DNA of 16,163 bases from Holosporales bacterium (GTDB lineage: Bacteria > Pseudomonadota > Alphaproteobacteria > BNTO01). Made by a program: the position numbers and the translations under genes. Numbering within the stretch: the first letter of the stretch is position 1; each line of letters begins with the position of its first letter. Of the stretch, positions 6,119 to 12,740 are shown in pieces. The stretch is taken from contig JAISRQ010000160.1 of the NCBI GenBank assembly GCA_031273545.1, positions 1 to 16,163 on the forward strand, in the 5' to 3' direction. The notes under the pieces were generated by a model. That model was not told the DNA's origin, searched no databases, and worked only from the letters and a program-made list of their open reading frames with translations.

Positions 6119-7912
6119 TTACTCACTGCTAGGCGAGTAACCTAGTTCGGCAGCCATCCTAAAATATCTTTCAGCCTCAGCTTTGTTCTCTTTAATACCA
6201 ATACCATCGCGAAGACAAACGCCGTAGCAGTACAACCCCCTGGCATATCTCTGATCAGCGGCCATCTTTACGTACTTCACTCTCTCCATCTCGTCACATA
6301 ACGTACATTCCGACATGAAGTCAAAACATAGGCCATAATCTACTTGCGCTGGGGCATATCCCTGGTCAGCAGACATCTTATAATATTTTACAGCCTCTTG
6401 TAGGTCTTGTAATACACCTTCCCCATCTCTAAGGCAGGTGGCATAGTTGTATTGCCCCATAATATGCCCTTGGTCAGCAGCCATTTTGAAGTATTTCGCA
6501 GCCTCTGGTAGATCTTGCGACAACCCTTTGCTGAAGTAAAGGCATAAGGCATACTGGTTTTGACCCACAGCGGATCCGTGATCAGAAGCCCTTTTGTAAT
6601 ATTTTGCGGCAACGATTAAGTCACTGGGAACCCCCATACCGAATTCGAAACATCGAGCATATTCGATTTCTCCACAGACAGATCCCTGATCAGCAGCCAA
6701 TTTGAAGTATGGCACAGCTGAAGTATGATCCCCCGTGCTACACAATATTGAACCGTGTCGAAACTGCGCTACCGCGTCAATAGGTGCGAAATCCAAAGCC
6801 ATACGACTGTATTCTATTGCTTTTTCCAAGTCTTTGGGAAGATTATTCCCTTTTTGATAATGATAAGCTATTTCACAACAAGCTACTTCTTGGCCCAACG
6901 AAGCTGCCATATCCAAACAAAGATCAGCAGTGACATTATCCTGTTCCGCAGAAAATGCGTAACCTAGGTACACCCAATTAATCCAGTCTCCGGTAAGCAA
7001 ATTTTCAATGAAGGCATGATCGTACATTAACTTTAACCTCAAGAAAAGGTCTGTACCAGTGGGCCAAACCTTATCTCTACGCCAGAAACGGTAACTTTCG
7101 CGAAGAGATGGAGACAGCATATTTTCCTTAAGAGAATGTACTAACGCAGCCCTTTTTTTCGGATGACCTTCCGTTAGTGCTTCATATAATCTATGTGCCA
7201 GACGATCAACTACTACATAACGTACGGGTATATCACGTGTCAGTCCATAGTCAAAAAATTTATCACGAGCACGTCTATTGCAAGCTTTCATAAGGTAAAG
7301 AGTCGATTTTACAGTAGCGGCAACGTCCTCCTTCATATGTACATCGCCTCGGTCTTGTATCAAATCCATAGCAGCCTTAGATATTGTTGCCATAAAATTA
7401 GCACGCTTAAATAGCGCCTCAATATCTTCGTTGCGATCGCTAAAACCCCACCTGGTGTCGAAACTGACCTCCATTCCATCAACATGCTCAACGATCTGCC
7501 TCACTACGTCCGCTTTAAGCTTAATGTCCCCTAAGTTCGCCATGGCGACAGCCTGTGTCAGTACTAGCCACTTTAATAGATCTACGTTTTGCATCTCAAA
7601 AAGCGTATCTAGTACAAGTGGATTAGATACCACTGCTCGTGGATTAAATTTATAAATATTCAAAGGGATTGCAATATCATGCGCTCTTAACGCGTTATTG
7701 AACTCTGCATTTTGAGCATCAAAATCACGCACAATCGTTAGTATTGGGAGTTTTTGCACTACATTGCCTACCCTAATTGCACATCGGGCTGGAGGTGGTG
7801 ACGCTCCATCAGCACCACTCACACCCCCCGTATCGCATATGAACACCGCTGCCAAGCAACCAAGCAAGGATGCCATCCTTATATCCCTTAACGTTGTTAT
7901 TCCTAATTTCAT
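6119..7912 (-). CDS. Secreted Sel1-repeat protein, paralogue 1
   Basis: The 597-residue product begins MKLGITTL, with a basic n-region and a hydrophobic stretch to about residue 34 (VSGA), a likely Sec signal peptide. Residues 50-340 form an alpha-helical domain shared with its neighbour; its part at about 98-188 loosely resembles the second half of a BTB/SKP1 fold. From about 345 to 590 come roughly seven Sel1 (TPR-like) repeats of about 36 residues, such as AAKYFKMAADQGHIMGQYNY. Sel1 repeats form superhelical scaffolds and are common in effectors of intracellular bacteria; the partner here is unknown. An in-frame TTG at 7915 is possible, but the ATG at 7912 has a perfect AAGGAG (complement of 7920-7925) seven bases upstream. 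The gene is a tandem copy of the one ending at 8123 and has two more Sel1 units than that copy. Confidence 0.88.
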   Translation of the reverse strand: MKLGITTLRDIRMASLLGCLAAVFICDTGGVSGADGASPPPARCAIRVGNVVQKLPILTIVRDFDAQNAEFNNALRAHDIAIPLNIYKFNPRAVVSNPLVLDTLFEMQNVDLLKWLVLTQAVAMANLGDIKLKADVVRQIVEHVDGMEVSFDTRWGFSDRNEDIEALFKRANFMATISKAAMDLIQDRGDVHMKEDVAATVKSTLYLMKACNRRARDKFFDYGLTRDIPVRYVVVDRLAHRLYEALTEGHPKKRAALVHSLKENMLSPSLRESYRFWRRDKVWPTGTDLFLRLKLMYDHAFIENLLTGDWINWVYLGYAFSAEQDNVTADLCLDMAASLGQEVACCEIAYHYQKGNNLPKDLEKAIEYSRMALDFAPIDAVAQFRHGSILCSTGDHTSAVPYFKLAADQGSVCGEIEYARCFEFGMGVPSDLIVAAKYYKRASDHGSAVGQNQYALCLYFSKGLSQDLPEAAKYFKMAADQGHIMGQYNYATCLRDGEGVLQDLQEAVKYYKMSADQGYAPAQVDYGLCFDFMSECTLCDEMERVKYVKMAADQRYARGLYCYGVCLRDGIGIKENKAEAERYFRMAAELGYSPSSE

Positions 7913-7960
7913 CAAATTTCTCCTTTATCCTAAAAACATTGACGTGATGCAAACGTCCTT

Positions 7961-7990
7961 TTTATATGCTATCAATGGCCCTATTGTACA
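7961..7990 (-). promoter_or_regulatory. Predicted promoter of Sel1 paralogue 1
   Basis: On the minus strand TGTACA (7985-7990) is separated by 18 bases from TATAAA (7961-7966). The same boxes with the same spacing stand before the second Sel1 gene although the sequence between them has diverged, which is the main support. The surrounding intergenic region 7913-8122 also contains the copied 3' flank of the upstream paralogue and no further gene. Confidence 0.5.
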
Positions 7991-8122
7991 TCACAAAACA
8001 AAGAAATACCACCCCTATTTATACAGATTTTTAATGATTTGCTCGTTTGTTGTCTCACAATCATTTACCCCTCGTCGTATAATCGCTGCCCTAATCGCCA
8101 CGGATTTTGTTATTGCACACTC

Positions 8123-9760
8123 TTACTCACAATTAAGTGCAGAGTCATCTTGTTCAGCAGCCATCCTAAAATATCTTTCAGCCTCAGCTTTGTTCTCTGG
8201 AACCCCATCGCCATTGAGAAGACACATGCCGTACCAATACATTCCGTTAGCATCTCCTTGATCCGCAGCCATATTAAAATATTTCGCAGCTTCTGGTAGA
8301 TCTTGCGACCTTCCTTTGCCACAATAAAGGCATAAGGCATACTGGCTTTGCCCCAATGCGTCTCTTTGATCAGCAGCCTTTTTGTAATATTTTGCAGCCG
8401 TGATTAAGTCACGGCGGTGCCCCTCGCCTAATTCTAAACACTGAGCATAACTAATTTCTCCAGGTGCGAATCCCTGATCAGCAGCCTCTTTAAAGTATGG
8501 CACTGCTAAGGTATAATCCCCCATGGTGCGTAATACCAAACCGTGCATATACTGCGCTAACGCGCTAATAGGCGCAAAACCCAAGGCACGACGGCTATAT
8601 TTCATTGATCTTTCTAGGTCTTTGGGCAATTTATATCCTGCTTGATAATGATGAGCTATTTCGCAACAAGCGACTTCTTTGCCTAACGAAGCTGCCATAT
8701 CCAAACACAAATCAGCCATAGCATTATCTTGTATGGCAGAAAATGCGAAACCTAGGTACCCCCAAGTACCCCAGTCTCCAGCAAACAAATTGCGAATAAA
8801 GGTAGAATCGACTCCGAAACCTGTACTAGAGGACAAAGTCAGATCTCTACGTCTGAGACGGAAACCTTCGCGAAGGGATGGATGCAATATATTATCCTTA
8901 ATAGAATGTACTAACGCAGCTCTTTTTTCCGAATAACCTTTCGTCCGCAGTGCTTCCTCTAACCTATGTGCCAGAGATTCAAGAAACCACTTATTTGAAA
9001 TAATACGACGACCATCTATAACAAAAAAATCTTCATTCAATTCAGAAAGACGTTTGTCACAAGCATTAATAACGTCTAGGATCGAATTAACATTTATAGC
9101 AACATCCCTTAACACAGGTGCATCTCTTCTGTCTTGTATTAAATCCATAACGACTCTAGACGCTGTCGCCATCAAATTCGCACGCTTGAACAGCGCCTCA
9201 ATATCTTTGTCGTTGTTATTAGAACTCTCCATGATGTCGAAACTGAGACCCATTCTATCAACATGCTCCACGACCTGCCTTACTACGGTCGCATCAAGCT
9301 TAAGATCCCCTTGGTTCATAATAGCCACAGCTTCTGTTAATACTAGCCACTTTAAGAGATCTACGTTTTGCATCTCAAAAAGCGTATCTAGTACAAGTAG
9401 ATTAGATACCACTGCTCGTGGATTAAATTTATAAATATTCAAAGGGATTGCAATATCATGCGCTCTTAACGCGTTATTGAACTCTGTATTTTGAGCATCA
9501 AATTCACGCATAATCGTTTGTATTGGAAGTTTTTGCAGTACATGGTCTACCTTATGCAACAGTACATGGTCTACGTGGTCTACTCTATGCAGCAGTACAT
9601 GATCTACCCTATGCAACAGAATTGCGTCATAGGCTGGATGGTTAGATGGCACATCATCAGCACCATTCACAACCCCCGTATCGCATATGAACACCGCGGC
9701 CAAGCAACCAAGCAAGGATGTCGCTTTTATACCCCTTAACGTTGTTATTCCTAATTTCAT
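8123..9760 (-). CDS. Secreted Sel1-repeat protein, paralogue 2, with an N-terminal octapeptide repeat
   Basis: This 545-residue paralogue of the neighbouring gene shares the signal peptide (MKLGITTLRGIKATSLLGCLAAVF), the helical domain and about five Sel1 repeats, ending ENKAEAERYFRMAAEQ. Between the signal peptide and the helical domain (residues about 49-75) it has three tandem copies of LLHRVDHV, one enlarged by DHV, which are absent from paralogue 1. The ATG at 9760 has AAGGAG (complement of 9768-9773) seven bases upstream, the same spacing as in paralogue 1. A block near 9358-9487 is almost identical to 7579-7708 of paralogue 1 while other parts have clearly diverged. The 210-base gap to paralogue 1 includes that gene's own promoter, so the two are probably transcribed separately, though read-through is possible. 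A host-directed scaffold role is inferred from the family. Confidence 0.88.
   Translation of the reverse strand: MKLGITTLRGIKATSLLGCLAAVFICDTGVVNGADDVPSNHPAYDAILLHRVDHVLLHRVDHVDHVLLHKVDHVLQKLPIQTIMREFDAQNTEFNNALRAHDIAIPLNIYKFNPRAVVSNLLVLDTLFEMQNVDLLKWLVLTEAVAIMNQGDLKLDATVVRQVVEHVDRMGLSFDIMESSNNNDKDIEALFKRANLMATASRVVMDLIQDRRDAPVLRDVAINVNSILDVINACDKRLSELNEDFFVIDGRRIISNKWFLESLAHRLEEALRTKGYSEKRAALVHSIKDNILHPSLREGFRLRRRDLTLSSSTGFGVDSTFIRNLFAGDWGTWGYLGFAFSAIQDNAMADLCLDMAASLGKEVACCEIAHHYQAGYKLPKDLERSMKYSRRALGFAPISALAQYMHGLVLRTMGDYTLAVPYFKEAADQGFAPGEISYAQCLELGEGHRRDLITAAKYYKKAADQRDALGQSQYALCLYCGKGRSQDLPEAAKYFNMAADQGDANGMYWYGMCLLNGDGVPENKAEAERYFRMAAEQDDSALNCE
9536..9616 (-). repeat. In-frame 24-bp tandem repeat in Sel1 paralogue 2
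   Basis: There are three copies: 9536-9559 (24 bp), 9560-9592 (33 bp, with a duplicated nine-base GTGGTCTAC-type piece) and 9593-9616 (24 bp). All lengths are multiples of three, so copy-number change would alter protein length without breaking the frame. The encoded unit is LLHRVDHV. Paralogue 1 has no equivalent. Confidence 0.85.
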
Positions 9761-9809
9761 CGAATTTCTCCTTTCCTCTAAAAAACATTGACATAATGCA
9801 AATGTCCCT

Positions 9810-9839
9810 TTTATATGCTACCAATGGCGTTAGTGTACA
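9810..9839 (-). promoter_or_regulatory. Predicted promoter of Sel1 paralogue 2
   Basis: TGTACA (9834-9839) and TATAAA (minus strand, 9810-9815) are spaced by 18 bases exactly as before paralogue 1. The flanking GCATATAAAA, the downstream GACAT/GACGT segments and an AT-rich CATTG stretch are also kept, so a common regulator is possible. Confidence 0.5.
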
Positions 9840-9878
9840 CCACAAAAAAGAAGAAATACCATCCCTATTTAAAGTTTT

Positions 9879-9906
9879 TTGATAATCCGTCCGCCTATTG
9901 TACTAT
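9879..9906 (+). promoter_or_regulatory. Predicted promoter of recJ
   Basis: TTGATA (9879-9884) and TACTAT (9901-9906) are spaced by 16 bases. They would start transcription near 9913, about 27 bases before the ATG at 9940. This makes the upstream in-frame TTG at 9898 an unlikely start. The -35 side overlaps sequence shared with the duplicated Sel1 flank. Confidence 0.4.
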
Positions 9907-9939
9907 TGCATACTACTAACTAAAAACTATCTCCCTCAC

Positions 9940-11688
9940 ATGATTTCTGTTTCAGGCAAGAAATGGCTTTTTCCACAATACGATGAACGCGAAGTGCTTA
10001 CAATCCAACAACGCTATGGACTTAGCGATACAATGGCACGCATACTGTCTGCGCGGCACGTCATCCTAGAAGAAATTCCAACGTTTTTAGATCCCAAAAT
10101 TAAAGACTTGCTTCCCGACCCGTCGCTGTTATTAGGCATGGATGCTGCTATAGACAGGACAATTCGTGCAATACGCAATAAACCTCAACCTGAAAAAATA
10201 ACAATATTTGGAGATTATGATGTAGACGGCGCAACTTCTGTATCTCTTCTTCACAAATACTTCGAGCAGATTGGCGTACAAGTGGATTACTACATTCCAG
10301 ACCGCTTATCAGAAGGGTACGGCGTAAATCCGGATGCTATACGCAAAATCCACGCGCGCGAAACCACGCTTATCATCATGGTAGACTGCGGAACAACCTC
10401 CGTCTCAGAGGTCGCCCTTGCGAATTCGCTAGGAATGGACTCCATAATTTTGGACCACCATAACGCAAGTGTCGAATTGCCAGAAGCTGTTGCTGTGGTA
10501 AACCCACACAGGGTAGATCAACCGTTTGTTCCATACACGCAAAATTTATGCGCGGCCGGAGTCGTTTTTCTCTTTTTAGTTGGACTGCAGAGATCTCTGA
10601 AAAATTCGGATTTTTTCACTTTTTCTTCGTTAAATCCGCAAAAAGTTCCTGATTTGATGAGTTTTTGCAACCTAGTCGCACTTGGAACCGTTTGCGACGT
10701 AATGCCCCTTCAGGGGTTAAACCGCGCCTTCGTGCGAAGAGGCTTGGATATGATGCGCAAAAATCACGGCATTCGTGCGCTAATAGATGTAGCCGGAATC
10801 AAGGATAAAATTTCTGCAGGACACTTAGGCTTTGCGGTTGGCCCACGCATAAATGCAGCTGGACGGATTGGCTCGTCGTCCCTTGGGGTTCAGCTGTTGA
10901 CTACGCATGACGAACTCGTCGCCAAGGAGATTGCAATAAATTTAAACGCCCTAAACGAAGAGCGTCAGCGCATGGAAAAGCGGATATTAGAAGACGCAAT
11001 TGCACAAATCGAAAATAATAAGCTGGCGGATAATTCGGTCATTTTGGTTGGAGACAAATCATGGCATGCTGGACTGATAGGGATCGTCGCCAGTCGCCTG
11101 AAGGACAGGTACAATCGGCCGTGCTTTGTCGCCTCGTTTGAAGAAGGTGGAGCGTGCAAAGGGTCCGCGCGTTCGATAGACGGCGTGAACATCGGCGAGT
11201 TAATCCACAAAGCCGTAAAGGCGAGCATACTAAGTAGCGGCGGCGGACATGCTATGGCAGGCGGGTTTTCTCTTTCGGAGGAGACTTTTGCTGATTTTTA
11301 CGGTTTTTTAAACAAGGAAACCGCAGAATTCATGAAAGAGTACCAACCTACATTAAAGATCGATGCGGAAATGTCGTGCCCAAGCATGGATTTATTACAT
11401 GAGCTGGAGAAGTTCGAACCTTTTGGCGTAGGAAACCCGTCGCCCAAGCTGTGCTTTCATAGGGTGCAGCCTGTGTTTGTAAAAGTCTTGAACGGAGGAC
11501 ACATGCAATGCGTGTTTAAAAACGAGGCCGGGAGCACGATCAATGCTGTGGCGTTTCGCTGTGAGAGTACGGAACTTGGGCGCGCCTTGCAATGTTACCG
11601 CAGGATGTCTATTGTAGGGACGCTAAAGGAGGATGCGATAAAACAAGGCGAAGTCCGCGTCATAATGGAGGACGTTGCTTATACTTAG
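9940..11688 (+). CDS. recJ: Single-stranded-DNA-specific 5'-3' exonuclease RecJ
   Basis: RecJ degrades single-stranded DNA 5' to 3' in RecF-pathway recombination, mismatch repair and base excision repair, using divalent metals. From the ATG at 9940 the product is 582 residues, close to the usual 570-580. DHH-family motifs are present: DYDVDGATS at 92-100, MVDCGTTS at 148-154, LDHHNA at 171-176, then NPHR, and LGTVCDVMPL. The C-terminal DHHA1 domain carries SSGGGHAMAGGFS (about residue 430), followed by an OB-like domain with EKFEPFGVGNPSP. An in-frame TTG at 9898 would add 14 residues not expected for the family. No Shine-Dalgarno is obvious. The gene is divergent from the Sel1 pair and convergent with the SKP1-like gene; the 70-base gap after it (11689-11758) shows no clear terminator. 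Confidence 0.95.
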   Translation: MISVSGKKWLFPQYDEREVLTIQQRYGLSDTMARILSARHVILEEIPTFLDPKIKDLLPDPSLLLGMDAAIDRTIRAIRNKPQPEKITIFGDYDVDGATSVSLLHKYFEQIGVQVDYYIPDRLSEGYGVNPDAIRKIHARETTLIIMVDCGTTSVSEVALANSLGMDSIILDHHNASVELPEAVAVVNPHRVDQPFVPYTQNLCAAGVVFLFLVGLQRSLKNSDFFTFSSLNPQKVPDLMSFCNLVALGTVCDVMPLQGLNRAFVRRGLDMMRKNHGIRALIDVAGIKDKISAGHLGFAVGPRINAAGRIGSSSLGVQLLTTHDELVAKEIAINLNALNEERQRMEKRILEDAIAQIENNKLADNSVILVGDKSWHAGLIGIVASRLKDRYNRPCFVASFEEGGACKGSARSIDGVNIGELIHKAVKASILSSGGGHAMAGGFSLSEETFADFYGFLNKETAEFMKEYQPTLKIDAEMSCPSMDLLHELEKFEPFGVGNPSPKLCFHRVQPVFVKVLNGGHMQCVFKNEAGSTINAVAFRCESTELGRALQCYRRMSIVGTLKEDAIKQGEVRVIMEDVAYT

Positions 11689-11758
11689 GTCGCGTCAAAG
11701 AGTTAAGCAACTGTCCGTATGATTACTTAAAGTAGCATTATGAGTTCTTTGTTTTGTA

Positions 11759-12466
11759 TTATTCCACTCTACGAAGGAGCTGCTCCCTTATGAATTCAAC
11801 AACCTCTGAACTCAAGAAACGGTGTTGCTGCACATATTCGACAACCTCATGTACGCTAGAAAACAGGCGAGGCATAGACTCATCTACAAGATTTTTCCAT
11901 ATTTCATGAAATTCCTCCATAAACCTCAACCTACAGTGATCTTTTATGTAATATTCCTCGCTACCAAGTTGATATGCTAAACGTTTTAGTTCGGAAGCTT
12001 GAGCATCAGATAAACCTAAGTCTTCACTAGTCTTGTCTTTTATCATTGCCGATATCCGAAAGCTTAGTGCGCTTAAAAACATCTCATGACTCAAACAACT
12101 ATATAATTTCGTAACGTTGGTAAGTTCAGCAAAAAAATCAGGTATTTTTACTAGATCTAGTAGCTCATTAAAACGTGCATATTCCAGGAAATTCTCAAAT
12201 AATATTCCGCTTACTCGTTCACTATACTCCCCAGGCATGTTTGCATCTGGTATGGCTTCGAATATACAAAATGGAAAACCAAGAGTCGTTCCATAATCGG
12301 AAATAATGAGCGGGTACGGAAGAAGACAAATGCCACATTGCCTTCCATTAGAAAAAGTATCTCGTTCGTCTACTTTTTCTTCTATCGAACATGTTGAACA
12401 CATAGGAACACTACATACGAACGAAGCGCAACATAATGACAACAAGACAACCCCATTTGGTAACAT
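11759..12466 (-). CDS. Secreted protein with a SKP1/BTB-like domain and two CxxC pairs
   Basis: The 235-residue product starts with a hydrophobic segment (residues 1-20), a likely signal peptide. C23-x2-C26 and C44-x2-C47 then form a possible zinc site or disulfides. Residues 52-150 resemble eukaryotic SKP1: a beta-type start with SDYGTTLGFPF, a helix like the SKP1 ILKKVIQW region at 86-98, and ELTNVTKLYSCL...ISAMIKDKTSEDL (114-150). The last matches SKP1 [11 protein letters not shown]...VANMIKGKTPEEI in length and hydrophobic pattern. SKP1 links F-box proteins to cullin-1 in ubiquitin ligases, so a host-ubiquitin effector is possible but unproven. Residues 150-165 (LSDAQASELKRLAYQL) could correspond to the shortened C-terminal SKP1 helix, and about 70 further helical residues follow. 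The ATG at 12466 has AGGTG four bases upstream. I recalled the SKP1 sequence from memory and ran no search. Confidence 0.75.
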   Translation of the reverse strand: MLPNGVVLLSLCCASFVCSVPMCSTCSIEEKVDERDTFSNGRQCGICLLPYPLIISDYGTTLGFPFCIFEAIPDANMPGEYSERVSGILFENFLEYARFNELLDLVKIPDFFAELTNVTKLYSCLSHEMFLSALSFRISAMIKDKTSEDLGLSDAQASELKRLAYQLGSEEYYIKDHCRLRFMEEFHEIWKNLVDESMPRLFSSVHEVVEYVQQHRFLSSEVVEFIREQLLRRVE

Positions 12467-12740
12467 ATTTCACCTGCAGATTAAACAAAGTCAGTAGATC
12501 ATTGCGCAATCGCACTACTCTTGTCTAGGCATAATCTCATAAGGCTCCCTGAAGATTACTGGCCAGAAATTGAAGAACTGTGAGCATTTGCCCTTCCAAA
12601 AAGTCAGTAATATTCTGGGAAGGTAGGTATACAACTCGACGAGGAGTTTGCACACATTTTGCAATATTAACATTAAGCTACTTGAATTATTATCTAAAGT
12701 TCAATAGCGTGACTTATAAGGATCATTACGAAATCGATTC
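12467..12740. other. Divergent intergenic region between the SKP1-like gene and lepA
   Basis: No gene is seen. ATTGCGCAAT (12501-12510) is a perfect ten-base palindrome 35 bases before the SKP1-like ATG, a possible operator. ATTACTG (12555-12561) can pair with CAGTAAT (12605-12611), and CCTTCC (12592-12597) with GGAAGG (12618-12623). These two helices interleave and so exclude each other. The last 80 bases before lepA are AT-rich, with TTGAAT (12682-12687) as a possible -35 element but no good -10. AAGGAT at 12718-12723 is too far from the ATG to serve as a normal Shine-Dalgarno. Confidence 0.35.

Noticed and set aside
7850..7912. Lipoprotein signal (LLGC) in the Sel1 proteins
   Set aside because: The hydrophobic core continues past the cysteine and a normal signal-peptidase I site (VSGA or VNGA) follows, so an ordinary Sec signal is likelier.
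7764..8261. Plus-strand open frame across the spacer between the Sel1 genes
   Set aside because: It is antisense to the signal-peptide end of one Sel1 gene and the 3' end of the other, and covers their shared promoter. The protein shows no features.
9898..9940. TTG at 9898 as the recJ start
   Set aside because: It lies at the end of the predicted promoter spacer, has no ribosome binding site, and adds residues unlike RecJ N-termini.
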